DNA from: an uncultured Prevotellaceae bacterium
Lineage (GTDB): Bacteria; Bacteroidota; Bacteroidia; Bacteroidales; Bacteroidaceae
NCBI GenBank assembly: GCA_902792635.1
Contig: CADBAG010000008.1
Span: forward strand, 1 to 40,090
DNA length: 40,090 bases
Direction of reading: 5' to 3'
Every line of letters starts with the position of its first letter. The stretch's first letter is position 1. The position numbers were made by a program, and so were the translations under genes. Below, piece by piece: positions 1 to 8,735 of the stretch. The notes below the pieces were generated by a model. That model saw only the letters and a list, made by a program, of their open reading frames with translations, was not told the DNA's origin and made no database searches.

Positions 1-38
1 GCTAACCATGTTTGCCCTCTTCGAGGGCATTCAACGTC
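1..38 (-). repeat. Truncated copy of palindromic edge repeat
   Basis: Read on the minus strand, this stretch aligns closely with the repeat at 40018-40090. Both contain GTTGAAT, a short CCTC...GAGG hairpin, then ACATGrTTAGC. The window begins inside the element, so its second hairpin (CCAGGT...ACCTGG in the other copy) is missing here. I infer a dispersed REP-like element; no transposase is encoded in the window. Confidence 0.6.
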
Positions 39-39
39 A

Positions 40-546
40 GTTGGTCTGCTCCCTATTGTCATTATCAGAATCCCAAATTTCAACCGTACAGTTTGAAAAT
101 ATTTCTCCTTCAATGATGACTTTTCTCTAAGCTATGAGACCGATCCTTTCACAGCGACAGCCTATGGAAAGGTGAATGTCTACCGATACAGATATGACCA
201 TTCATCAGAGTTCAACAGCAATCCCCTACTGCTGAGTTATGGTCTGCAGTTCACGATCAACCAGAAACATTGGTTTGCCAGGAACGATATCTCTGATGTC
301 TATCGTCATGGTTATCTCTCATCCGATGTGAATCGCCACCGAGTCATGTGGAATGCGCTTATCGGCATGAAACTCCTCAAGAACCAGGCAGAACTTGCAC
401 TCACAGCACAGGACATCCTTAAGAAATTCAATATGATAGAGAGCAATGTCAGCGCCTACAGCCGTTCGGAGAGCTGGAGCAAATATTTCTACCATTATAT
501 CGGCATCATGTTCCAGTATAACTTTGAGCCGAAGAAAAGACGGTAA
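40..546 (+). pseudogene. Decayed C-terminal fragment of an outer-membrane beta-barrel protein
   Basis: The open frame that ends at 546 is rich in alternating aromatic and polar residues and finishes with a strand of the type YIGIMFQYNF, as in the last strands of Bacteroidota outer-membrane barrel proteins. The same frame has a TGA at 94-96. Just upstream, a different frame (about 36-113) reads NPKFQPYS-like, typical of the preceding barrel strands, so the coding signal appears to switch frame near position 100. No start codon or signal peptide is present, and a palindromic repeat lies directly upstream. I read this as the broken 3' end of a TonB-dependent receptor or related barrel gene. A short intact protein starting at the GTG at 172 is unlikely, because it would lack a signal peptide. 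Confidence 0.55.
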
Positions 547-570
547 AAAAGACAAATTGTCTTGACCAAT

Positions 571-660
571 ATCGTTTCGTGGCCACGTCATAATTGTGAC
601 GCGGCCACGAAACGATTGTGACGCGGCCGCGTAACGATTGTGACGTGGCCGCGAAAAGAT
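571..660. repeat. 22-bp tandem repeat with a 20-bp hairpin
   Basis: Three units with a 22-bp period begin at 593, 615 and 637, each starting ATTGTGACG and containing a GGCC-centred palindrome. Positions 571-590 pair with 597-616 (19 of 20 complementary, one G-T) around a 6-base loop, which could act as a terminator-like hairpin between convergent genes. A second array with the same period but different sequence lies at 29918-30027. Confidence 0.8.
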
Positions 661-666
661 GGCGCT

Positions 667-1389
667 TCACTTTAATGGAGAAACGAATTCTGTTGACTGA
701 TCACAAGAATCCTTTTGATTAGCAGCTTGTATTCTGTTCATTGCCCACACGAACCCTTTAGCCGTACGGACGCCATTGTCCTGAAAATGGTTGCCGGGGT
801 TCATTTCTAAAAGAGTATCAACACCTTGAGAGACAAGAAGGTCTCTCTGGCGGTTGATACAATCGTTAACCGTCGCCATGATAGGCGTCTTAGAACGATG
901 CTCGCGGTCACCGAGACTGAGATAGACATGAGCCGCGGGGGACGGATGCGTGGTGGCATAACTGAGCCAGTCACGGTACCAGACGGACGGGGAAGCTGCA
1001 ACAATTCCGCCAAACGTCTCTTGCGTTCCCGCCCAAAGCGCAAAGAGACCGGCTAACGAATAGCCGCCGAGGATAACTTTTTCCAACGGAGCGGAAGGAT
1101 CGACCTTCCAACCCAACTGTTGCTGCTGCTCCTTAATAATCTGAAGGATCTCACGCAGTGTCCCTTCGGCACCATCGCCAAATGGGATCTTCCCAAAGAC
1201 AGGCGGCGCGGGCCACGGCGTGAGTTCCTCGTTCCATTTACGGATATGAACGGCAACGATGCGGAACGACACGTCGGTGTGCGAACGGATGTATGCCACC
1301 TCTTTGTCCAGTTCTTCCAAATCGTGGCTGTCCACCGGTTGCAGAAGGAGCACCTGTGGATTGTCGTCTGAGATGATCGTTGTCGTCAT
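667..1389 (-). CDS. Alpha/beta-hydrolase esterase (putative esterase family)
   Basis: This 240-residue protein has the nucleophile elbow GYSLAG (GxSxxG) in its middle and a C-terminal NHFQDNG segment that supplies a plausible catalytic histidine, as in the enterochelin-esterase-like/esterase D fold. It has no signal peptide, so it is probably cytoplasmic. The substrate is unknown. I chose the ATG at 1389 because the longer in-frame GTG at 1398 lies inside the 14-bp tandem array. The whole region between this gene and the upstream DUF4923 gene is that array, so the gene is either co-transcribed with DUF4923 or driven from within the repeat. The hydrolase fold is fairly secure and the specific activity is not. 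Confidence 0.75.
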   Translation of the reverse strand: MTTTIISDDNPQVLLLQPVDSHDLEELDKEVAYIRSHTDVSFRIVAVHIRKWNEELTPWPAPPVFGKIPFGDGAEGTLREILQIIKEQQQQLGWKVDPSAPLEKVILGGYSLAGLFALWAGTQETFGGIVAASPSVWYRDWLSYATTHPSPAAHVYLSLGDREHRSKTPIMATVNDCINRQRDLLVSQGVDTLLEMNPGNHFQDNGVRTAKGFVWAMNRIQAANQKDSCDQSTEFVSPLK

Positions 1390-1504
1390 ATTCTTCACTC
1401 TTCGTTCTTCACTCTTCGTTCTTCACTCTTCGTTCTTCACTCTTCGTTCTTCACTCTTCGTTCTTCACTCTTCGTTCTTCACTCTTCGTTTCTTCACTCT
1501 TCAC
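1390..1504. repeat. 14-bp tandem array filling an intergenic region
   Basis: Seven perfect copies of TTCTTCACTCTTCG run from 1391 to 1488, followed by a partial eighth copy with an extra T. The array occupies the entire space between the stop codon of the DUF4923 gene and the esterase start codon. On the transcribed (minus) strand it is purine-rich and would form the untranslated leader of the esterase. Confidence 0.95.
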
Positions 1505-2353
1505 TTACTTATTGAGCTTCATACCAACCTCCATACCTTCGTAGGAACCGAGGAGGTTGCCGAGTGACTTCACGGCTGTGTTGCCTGTCAGCGTACCAAT
1601 GACGCTGGCATATTTAAGGAGTTTCGAGGAATCCATGACAATGAGCAGGTCATTGCCATCGAGCTGGGTCGTACCAACGAGCTGCTTGATGCCACCAAGA
1701 TAACTCAGCACGATCTTGCTGTCCTTGACCGTATAGGTACCAGACATAGTCTTGCCGCCGATGGTCTGTGTGAAGTTACCGTCCTTGTCGAATGTCATCG
1801 ACATGGCGCCCTTCTTGATACCTGCCTTCTCAAACTGCTCAGCGAGCTTGTTCTCGATAGCCGAGGAAGCAACCTTGCCACCGATGTTCTTCAGCACATT
1901 GCTGCTTGAGAACACCACAGCAGGCTCTGTATAAGTCCAGGTACCGACGATACGATCCTTCGTAGCGCCGAGAGAAGAGTTGAAGATCGTGGACAGACCG
2001 GAGAGGATGGAACTGCCGCTGTTGGAGCTACCCGTAGCAGCACCTGCCACAGCAGAGATAATGCCACCGAGCAAACTGCCAGAGTTGCTTGAAGAAGAGG
2101 TCTGAGTGGTCTCCGTCGTTGTCGGCACAGCTGTCGTGGCTGTGGTAGCAGTTGTGGCGGTCTTCGAAGTAGTAGCCTTGGTGGTAGTCTTCTTCGTCGA
2201 CTTCTTGGTTGTCTTCTTTGTAGTCTTCTTGGCAGTCTTTTTCTTGGCTGGAGTAAGCAGTTCCAAGTTAGCCTCGTTGACTGCAGCCTCTGCCATAGGA
2301 GCGAAAGCCATCGACATGATCAATGCCATGGCAAGAACAATTGTCTTTTTCAT
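1505..2353 (-). CDS. Secreted DUF4923 (lipocalin-like) protein
   Basis: The 282-residue product starts with a clear signal peptide (lysines at 2-3, then a hydrophobic stretch ending near MAEAA). A low-complexity linker rich in Lys and Thr (about residues 37-80) and a Ser/Gly-rich segment follow. The C-terminal half begins with GTWTYTEPAVVF and continues with a beta-rich region (MTFDKDGNFTQTIGGK, GTYTV), which matches the Bacteroidales DUF4923 family with a lipocalin-like fold. The function is unknown; it is probably periplasmic or at the outer membrane. A TAACTTTG promoter element lies upstream at 2381-2388, divergent from hflX. Confidence 0.85.
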   Translation of the reverse strand: MKKTIVLAMALIMSMAFAPMAEAAVNEANLELLTPAKKKTAKKTTKKTTKKSTKKTTTKATTSKTATTATTATTAVPTTTETTQTSSSSNSGSLLGGIISAVAGAATGSSNSGSSILSGLSTIFNSSLGATKDRIVGTWTYTEPAVVFSSSNVLKNIGGKVASSAIENKLAEQFEKAGIKKGAMSMTFDKDGNFTQTIGGKTMSGTYTVKDSKIVLSYLGGIKQLVGTTQLDGNDLLIVMDSSKLLKYASVIGTLTGNTAVKSLGNLLGSYEGMEVGMKLNK

Positions 2354-2380
2354 TGCTTATAGAATAATTAAAAACTGATG

Positions 2381-2388
2381 CAAAGTTA
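2381..2388 (-). promoter_or_regulatory. Bacteroidota -7 element for the DUF4923 gene
   Basis: On the minus strand this reads TAACTTTG, a match to TAnnTTTG, 28 bp before the start codon. No convincing TTTG at -33 was found. Confidence 0.6.
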
Positions 2389-2431
2389 CAAAAAATAACA
2401 CTTACATATCCATCGTCTCCTATCTTTTCCG

Positions 2432-2439
2432 TATCTTTG
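2432..2439 (+). promoter_or_regulatory. Bacteroidota -7 element for hflX
   Basis: TATCTTTG matches TAnnTTTG about 47 bp upstream of the hflX ATG, in the region shared with the divergent DUF4923 promoter. Confidence 0.6.
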
Positions 2440-2485
2440 CATAAAAATAATAGAAATATTATATCACAGACTATAATCTCATTGG

Positions 2486-3745
2486 ATGAAGGAATTTGAA
2501 TACTCCGAAGCCGAGGCCAACAAAGCGGAGACCGCTATCCTTGTAGGACTGGTGACACCCCAGCAGGACGAGGCGAAGACAAAAGAATATCTCGACGAAC
2601 TTGAGTTTCTTGCCGACACGGCGGGAGCCGTGACGGTGAAGCGGTTCACCCAGAAAGCGGGCGGACCGAGCCAGACCTCGTATGTAGGTAAAGGTAAGCT
2701 CGAAGAGATACGCCAATATATCAAAGACGAGGAAGACAACGACCGCGAGATAGGAATGGTCATCTTCGATGATGAGCTCTCTGCCAAGCAACTGCGTAAT
2801 ATCGAGAACGAACTTCACGTGAAGATTCTCGACCGCACATCGCTCATCCTCGACATCTTTGCCATGCGTGCACAGACCGCCAATGCCAAGACACAGGTGG
2901 AGTTGGCACAATACCGTTATATGTTGCCTCGCTTGCAGCGCATGTGGACGCACCTGGAACGTCAGGGCGGTGGCTCCGGATCCGGCGGTGGCAAAGGCTC
3001 TGTGGGACTGCGCGGACCGGGTGAGACACAGCTCGAGATGGACCGCCGTATCATCCTCAACCGTATGTCGCTGCTCAAGAAGCGCTTAGCAGAGATAGAC
3101 AAGCAGAAAAGTACACAGCGCAAGAACCGCGGGCGCCTCATCCGCGCTGCTCTCGTGGGCTACACCAACGTGGGCAAGTCGACCCTGATGAACCTCCTGT
3201 CCAAGAGTGACGTCTTTGCCGAGAACAAGCTCTTTGCCACCCTCGACACGACAGTGCGCAAGGTTGTCATCCGGAACCTGCCGTTTCTGCTCGCCGATAC
3301 CGTAGGATTTATTCGGAAACTTCCTACAGACCTCGTCGACTCCTTCAAATCCACACTCGACGAGGTGCGCGAGGCAGACCTGTTGCTGCATGTCGTCGAC
3401 ATCTCCCACCCCGACTTCGAGGAACAGATTGAGGTTGTCAACAACACGCTGAAAGACTTAGGCTGTGCCGACAAACCAACGATTCTCATCTTCAACAAGA
3501 TAGACAACTACCACTGGACGGAGAAAGATCCTGAGGACCTGACACCTGCTACAAAGGAGAATGTCACGCTCGACGAGCTACGCCACACATGGATGGCTCG
3601 CTTAGGCGATGACTGCATCTTCGTCTCGGCACGCGAGAAGGAGAACGTAGATGAGTTGCGAGATGTGCTTTATAAGAAAGTACGACAGCTTCACGTACAA
3701 AAATATCCTTATAATGACTTCCTCTATCCGGAAATAGACGAATAA
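2486..3745 (+). CDS. hflX: Ribosome-associated GTPase HflX
   Basis: This 419-residue protein has the HflX layout: an N-terminal domain, a helical linker with a glycine-rich segment and the signature GLRGPGETQLEMDRR (about residues 170-190), then a GTPase domain. P-loop GYTNVGKST is near residue 225, G3 DTVGF near 270 and G4 NKID near 336. HflX binds the 50S subunit and splits stalled ribosomes during stress; that role comes from the family. The gene stands alone behind its own promoter. A 31-bp tandem array begins 3 bp after the stop codon. Confidence 0.95.
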   Translation: MKEFEYSEAEANKAETAILVGLVTPQQDEAKTKEYLDELEFLADTAGAVTVKRFTQKAGGPSQTSYVGKGKLEEIRQYIKDEEDNDREIGMVIFDDELSAKQLRNIENELHVKILDRTSLILDIFAMRAQTANAKTQVELAQYRYMLPRLQRMWTHLERQGGGSGSGGGKGSVGLRGPGETQLEMDRRIILNRMSLLKKRLAEIDKQKSTQRKNRGRLIRAALVGYTNVGKSTLMNLLSKSDVFAENKLFATLDTTVRKVVIRNLPFLLADTVGFIRKLPTDLVDSFKSTLDEVREADLLLHVVDISHPDFEEQIEVVNNTLKDLGCADKPTILIFNKIDNYHWTEKDPEDLTPATKENVTLDELRHTWMARLGDDCIFVSAREKENVDELRDVLYKKVRQLHVQKYPYNDFLYPEIDE

Positions 3746-3748
3746 AAA

Positions 3749-3880
3749 GTTAGGAGTTAGGAGATAGGAGTTATATTGAGTTAGGAGTTAGGAGATAGGA
3801 GTTATATTGAGTTAGGAGTTAGGAGATAGGAGTTATATTGAGTTAGGAGTTAGGAGTTAGGAGATAGGAGTTAGGAGTTA
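3749..3880. repeat. 31-bp tandem array built from a 7-bp subunit
   Basis: Three identical 31-bp units start at 3749, 3780 and 3811, each made of GTTAGGA, GTTAGGA, GATAGGA-type heptamers and ending TTATATTGA. A fourth, rearranged unit runs from 3842 to about 3880. The array fills the space between hflX and the DUF4954 gene and ends about 12 bp before the next start codon. Confidence 0.95.
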
Positions 3881-3892
3881 TAAAAGATTATT

Positions 3893-5746
3893 ATGGCATA
3901 CAGGGCTTTAACGGAGGAAGAAATCAATATCCTCGACGACAATGGCTGTTGGGCGGAAGACTGGAGCAATATCACCGTCAGCGATGACTTTGCACCTAAA
4001 TATATGCACCGCGTCGTGCTCTACGGCGAGGTACAATTAGGCGGCTTCACCAAGAACGTGGAGGTGTCGCCCGGATTCTTCAAGCACTCAGGCATCAGCA
4101 ATGCCACACTGCGCAATGTCACCCTTGGCGACGACTGCCTCATCGAGAATATCGGCAGTTATATCAACAACTATACCATCGGCAACGACTGCTATATCTC
4201 TAACGTCTCAACGATAGAGACGACAGAAGGAGCGACCTACGGCCAGGGCAACCTCATCTCAGTGCTCAACGAGGTGGGCGACGGCAACATCATCCTCTTC
4301 GACGGGCTGAACAGTCAGATAGCAGCCCTGATGATCAAGCACAACCGCGACAAGGAGTTCTGGGCCGCCATGCGACGTCTCATCAGCGAGGATATCAAGA
4401 CGACCACTCCCGACCGCGGCACCATTGGTGATGGTGTGAAGATCGTCAACTCGAAAGAGATAACAAACACCATCATAGGCGACGAGTGTGAGGTCAGCGG
4501 AGCAGCACGTCTGAGCGACGTCACCATTCTCTCCTCTCCCAATGCCACGGTATATATCGGTACCGGGGTCATCTGCGAGAACTCTATCATCAACCACGGG
4601 TCGAGCCTCATCAACTCGGTGAAGATGCAGGACTGCTTCGTGGGCGAGGCCTGTAAGATCAGCAATGGTTTCACGGCGTCGCAGAGCATCTTCTTCGCCA
4701 ACTGTTTCATGAGCAACGGTGAGGCCTGTGCCGCTTTCTGTGGTCCCTTCACCGCCAGCCATCACAAGAGTTCGCTCCTCATCGGTGCACAGTTCAGTTT
4801 CTATAATGCCGGCTCCGCCACCAACTTCTCCAACCACGCTTATAAGATGGGGCCACTCCACTGGGGCGTCCTCGAGCGCGGCACGAAGACAGCCAGCGGC
4901 GCTTACCTGCTCATGCCTGCGACGATAGGCACCTTCAGCGTCTGCTTTGGAAAACTCATGCATCATCCCGACACACGCAACCTGCCCTTCTCCTACCTCA
5001 TCGCCTATGGCGACACGATGTACCTCTCTCCGGGACGTAACATCACGACTGTGGGACTATACCGAGATATCCGCAAATGGCCAAAACGGGATGTCAGACC
5101 TCAAGGTGCACAGAAGAGCATCGTCAACTTCGACTGGCTCTCCCCGTTCTCCGTGGGAGAGATCGTCAAAGGCAAGAAGATCCTCGAAGACCTCCAGGCA
5201 GCATCCGGCGAAGACGTGAGCACCTACAATTTCCACGAATACGTCATCAAAGCCTCCTCCCTGCAGAAAGGCATCAAATATTATGATATCGCTCTGCACA
5301 TCTATATGGGCGCAGTCCTCAAACGTGTCTTGAAACGTGACCCGGAGCTGACGCCTCCCGACACCGAGACAGGCCTGGGCGACTGGAACGATCTCTCCGG
5401 ACTCCTGCTCCCCGACAGCGAGGAGGAGCGCATCGTCAGTGACATCAAAGATGGCAGCCTTGACACCATCGACGATATCCTCGACCGATTCAAGGACATC
5501 AACGACCATTACCGCCAGTATCAATGGGCATGGACCTATCGCCTGATCCTCGACTATTATCACTTGCAAGAGCTCACTACTGAGAACGTGGCAACAGTTC
5601 GGGAAGATTATGTCCAGGCCCGCCGCACATGGATCGCGGAGATACGCAAAGATGCTGAGAAAGAATACAAAATGGGCGACGTGGACCCTGAGGTTCTTGA
5701 GAACTTCGTCTCCCAACTCGACCACGAGGTAGAATTTGAAAATTAG
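3893..5746 (+). CDS. DUF4954 family protein, left-handed beta-helix
   Basis: The 617-residue product starts MAYRALTEEEI and contains many short turns such as TLGDDCLIENIGSYI, TIGNDCYISNVSTI and IIGDECEVSGAARL over residues 60-280. These resemble hexapeptide-repeat beta-helices of nucleotide-sugar acyl/uridylyltransferases. The C-terminal third is helical and charged. This matches the Bacteroidota DUF4954 family. No signal peptide is seen, so it is likely cytoplasmic. A sugar-nucleotide or acyl-transfer role is only suggested by the fold. The M16 protease gene follows within 35 bp and may share a transcript. Confidence 0.85.
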   Translation: MAYRALTEEEINILDDNGCWAEDWSNITVSDDFAPKYMHRVVLYGEVQLGGFTKNVEVSPGFFKHSGISNATLRNVTLGDDCLIENIGSYINNYTIGNDCYISNVSTIETTEGATYGQGNLISVLNEVGDGNIILFDGLNSQIAALMIKHNRDKEFWAAMRRLISEDIKTTTPDRGTIGDGVKIVNSKEITNTIIGDECEVSGAARLSDVTILSSPNATVYIGTGVICENSIINHGSSLINSVKMQDCFVGEACKISNGFTASQSIFFANCFMSNGEACAAFCGPFTASHHKSSLLIGAQFSFYNAGSATNFSNHAYKMGPLHWGVLERGTKTASGAYLLMPATIGTFSVCFGKLMHHPDTRNLPFSYLIAYGDTMYLSPGRNITTVGLYRDIRKWPKRDVRPQGAQKSIVNFDWLSPFSVGEIVKGKKILEDLQAASGEDVSTYNFHEYVIKASSLQKGIKYYDIALHIYMGAVLKRVLKRDPELTPPDTETGLGDWNDLSGLLLPDSEEERIVSDIKDGSLDTIDDILDRFKDINDHYRQYQWAWTYRLILDYYHLQELTTENVATVREDYVQARRTWIAEIRKDAEKEYKMGDVDPEVLENFVSQLDHEVEFEN

Positions 5747-5779
5747 AATACGGTTAGATTAAAACACACATTATTGTAT

Positions 5780-8695
5780 ATGCGACACCTAAGAACCCTC
5801 CTTCTATCCCTTGCAGCCGTCATATGCTTAGGCGCGCAGGCAGAGAAGAGCTATCACTACTCAACAGTGGCGGGCGACCCGATGCACTCTCGCATCTACA
5901 CCCTCGCCAATGGACTGAAGGTCTACATGAGCGTGAACCACGAGACACCACGCCTGCAGACTTATATCGCCGTGAAGACCGGATCTCGCAACGATCCGCC
6001 AGAGACGACAGGACTGGCTCACTACCTCGAACATCTTATGTTCAAGGGCACAACCCATTTCGGTTCCAGCAACGTCACGGCAGAGGCCCCGTTGCTCGAC
6101 TCTATTGAGAACCGATTTGAGCAGTACCGTCATATCACTGATCCCGCACTGCGCAAGAAAGCCTATCATGAGATCGACTCTATCTCGCAGCTCGCAGCCA
6201 AATATAATATTCCGAACGAGTACGACAAGATGATGGCCGCCATCGGATCTAAAGGAAGCAACGCCTATACCTCTGAGGATGTGACATGCTATCAGGAGAA
6301 TATCCCAGCAAACGAGATCGAGACGTGGGCTAAGATACAGTCGGATCGTTTCAAAAACATGGTCATCCGCGGTTTCCATACGGAGCTCGAGGCTGTGTAT
6401 GAGGAATACAACATCGGGCTCGCCAACGACGGCGAGAAAGAATGGGTGGCACTAAGCAAGAAACTCTTCCCGCATCACCCCTACGGCACACAGACGACGA
6501 TCGGTACCCAGGAGCATCTGAAGAACCCGTCCATCACGAATATCAAGAACTATTTTAACCGGTATTATGTTCCGAACAATGTAGCTATCTGCCTGGCCGG
6601 CGACTTCGATCCCGACAAGACCATCGCCGTCATTGACAAGTATTTCGGCGACTGGAAGAAGAGTGACAACCTCTCCTATCCGCAGTATGCACCGCTGCCG
6701 AAGCTCACGGCTCACGTCGACACGACCGTCGTAGGTCTTGAGGCACCTAACATCATCGTGGGATGGCGCACCGATGCAGCCAACAGTCTGCAGACAGATA
6801 CGCTCAATGTCATCTCCCATCTGCTCAACAACGGAAAGGCCGGACTCTTCGACCTCGATCTCAACAACCCGATGAAAGTGATGGGTGCTGAGGCTGGACT
6901 GGCATCAGACCACGATTACGGCATGTTCCTCTTGCAAGGCACACCGAAAGAGGGACAGGGCACGATGGAGGTACGTCAGCTCATGTTCGACGAGATAGAC
7001 AAGCTGAAGAAGGGACAGTTCTCCGACGACCTTCTGCCATCTGTCGTGAACAACATGAAACTCTCGTTCTATCAGGATCTGCGCAGCAACGAGAAGCGCG
7101 CCAACCGCTTCGTCAATGCCTTCATCAACGATGAGAAATGGGCTGACAAGGTGAACGCCATCGACCGCATCTCAAAGATGACGAAGCAGCAGATCGTCGA
7201 CTTCGCCAACCGTTTCTTCACAGATGGTTATGTCAGTGTCTTCAAGCTCCAAGGCAACGACACGACGATCCATAAGATTGAGAAGCCGCAGATCACCCCG
7301 ATACCGACAAACAACGACAAGCAGAGCGCTTTCCTCAAAGACATTGTCGACACCAAGCCCGAGCCCATCCAGCCTAAGTTCGCTGACTTCAAACGTGACC
7401 TCACAGTGACGCGCACGAAGAAAGGGCTCGACTACCTCTATAAGAAGAACACCAGCGACAAACTCTTCTCGCTCACCTATCATTACCCCTTCGGTAGCGA
7501 GAGTGATAATCAATATGACATTGCTGCCGACTACCTCTCTTATGTAGGCACCGACAAGCTCTCAAATGAGAAGCTCAACCGACTGTTCTATAAGCTCGCC
7601 TGCTCCTACAGCATCAACGTCTCCGACAATGCCATCGACATCACGCTCCGCGGACTCGACAGTAACATGCCGGAAGCCGTCCAACTGCTTGAAAACTTGC
7701 TGCAAGGAGCCAAGGCCGACAAGGACAGCTACAACCAGTATGTCGGCATCTTGCTGAAGGCACGCGCTGACAACAAGACGAACCAGCGGGCTAACTTCAT
7801 GGCACTGCGTAGTCTCGGTGAGTATGGCACTTACAACTCGCAGCTTAACAACATGTCGGAGCAGCAGCTACGCAGCGCTGACCCGCAGGCTCTGCTCAAT
7901 AAGTTGAAGTACCTCAACAACTATAAGGCTACCGTCATGTACTTCGGACCGACCGACATGAAAACCGTCGACGGCATCATCAGTAGTTCGCATGTCACGC
8001 CGAAGAAGTTCGAGACGGCACCTGCCGCCAAGCCTTACCTCCATCAGACGACAAACAGCACGGAGGTGTGGGTGGCTCCTTATGAGGCTAAGAACATCTA
8101 TATGACGATGTATCACGACGAGGGTAAGAAATGGAGTCCGGAGAAGGCAGCCATTGAGGCGCTCTTCAATGAATATTTCGGTGGTGGCATGAACGCCATC
8201 GTGTTCCAGGAGCTGCGCGAGGCTCGTGGTCTGGCTTACTCAGCCGGTGCACAGTATTACGCACCGACGGTCCATCCACATGCTGACACAGAGAGCTTCA
8301 CGACATTCATCATCACCCAGAACGACAAGATGATGGACTGCATCAACGAGTTCAACAACCTGCTTAACAACACGCCATCGCGTGAGGCCGGCTTCCGTCT
8401 CGCCCAGCAGAGCCTGATGAAGACACTCGCCACGAACCGTACGACCTACGACAACATCTTCTGGAAATGGCTCTATGCCAAGAAGCTCGGTGTGAACTAT
8501 GACATCAACCAGAAGATCTACAACACGCTGCCGAAGCTCACACTCAACGATGTCATCAACTTCGCGCGCGAGAACATCTCCAACAAGCCGTACCGATATA
8601 TCATCCTCGGCGATGAGAACGACATCGACATGAAGGCATTGGAGAAGTTAGGAACGGTGAAGAAAGTGACAACAAAGGAGATATTCGGGTACTAA
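5780..8695 (+). CDS. M16 family zinc metallopeptidase, two-domain, exported
   Basis: From the ATG at 5780 the protein has 971 residues and a signal peptide (MRHLRTLLLSLAAVICLGAQA). The inverted zinc motif HYLEH is at residues 81-85, with a downstream zinc-ligand glutamate in VYEEYN near 208. Two M16 repeats follow, and the second half lacks an HxxEH and carries the AGAQYYAP-type substrate-binding region, as in pitrilysin-like periplasmic proteases. An in-frame TTG at 5774 is less likely as start. The spacing between HxxEH and the glutamate is longer than usual because of a helical insertion around residues 105-150. Its substrate is unknown; peptide degradation in the periplasm is inferred from the family. 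Confidence 0.92.
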   Translation: MRHLRTLLLSLAAVICLGAQAEKSYHYSTVAGDPMHSRIYTLANGLKVYMSVNHETPRLQTYIAVKTGSRNDPPETTGLAHYLEHLMFKGTTHFGSSNVTAEAPLLDSIENRFEQYRHITDPALRKKAYHEIDSISQLAAKYNIPNEYDKMMAAIGSKGSNAYTSEDVTCYQENIPANEIETWAKIQSDRFKNMVIRGFHTELEAVYEEYNIGLANDGEKEWVALSKKLFPHHPYGTQTTIGTQEHLKNPSITNIKNYFNRYYVPNNVAICLAGDFDPDKTIAVIDKYFGDWKKSDNLSYPQYAPLPKLTAHVDTTVVGLEAPNIIVGWRTDAANSLQTDTLNVISHLLNNGKAGLFDLDLNNPMKVMGAEAGLASDHDYGMFLLQGTPKEGQGTMEVRQLMFDEIDKLKKGQFSDDLLPSVVNNMKLSFYQDLRSNEKRANRFVNAFINDEKWADKVNAIDRISKMTKQQIVDFANRFFTDGYVSVFKLQGNDTTIHKIEKPQITPIPTNNDKQSAFLKDIVDTKPEPIQPKFADFKRDLTVTRTKKGLDYLYKKNTSDKLFSLTYHYPFGSESDNQYDIAADYLSYVGTDKLSNEKLNRLFYKLACSYSINVSDNAIDITLRGLDSNMPEAVQLLENLLQGAKADKDSYNQYVGILLKARADNKTNQRANFMALRSLGEYGTYNSQLNNMSEQQLRSADPQALLNKLKYLNNYKATVMYFGPTDMKTVDGIISSSHVTPKKFETAPAAKPYLHQTTNSTEVWVAPYEAKNIYMTMYHDEGKKWSPEKAAIEALFNEYFGGGMNAIVFQELREARGLAYSAGAQYYAPTVHPHADTESFTTFIITQNDKMMDCINEFNNLLNNTPSREAGFRLAQQSLMKTLATNRTTYDNIFWKWLYAKKLGVNYDINQKIYNTLPKLTLNDVINFARENISNKPYRYIILGDENDIDMKALEKLGTVKKVTTKEIFGY

Positions 8696-8735
8696 AAGAC
8701 CCGAATGGCCCCAACAACCCCAAACTGCCCCTAAC

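Noticed and set aside
1259-1567. Plus-strand open frame with Phe/Ser-rich repeats
   Set aside because: It is a reading of the 14-bp tandem array and of the antisense of two genes.
2106-2378. Plus-strand hydrophobic Val-rich open frame
   Set aside because: It is the antisense of the Lys/Thr-rich linker and signal peptide of the DUF4923 gene.
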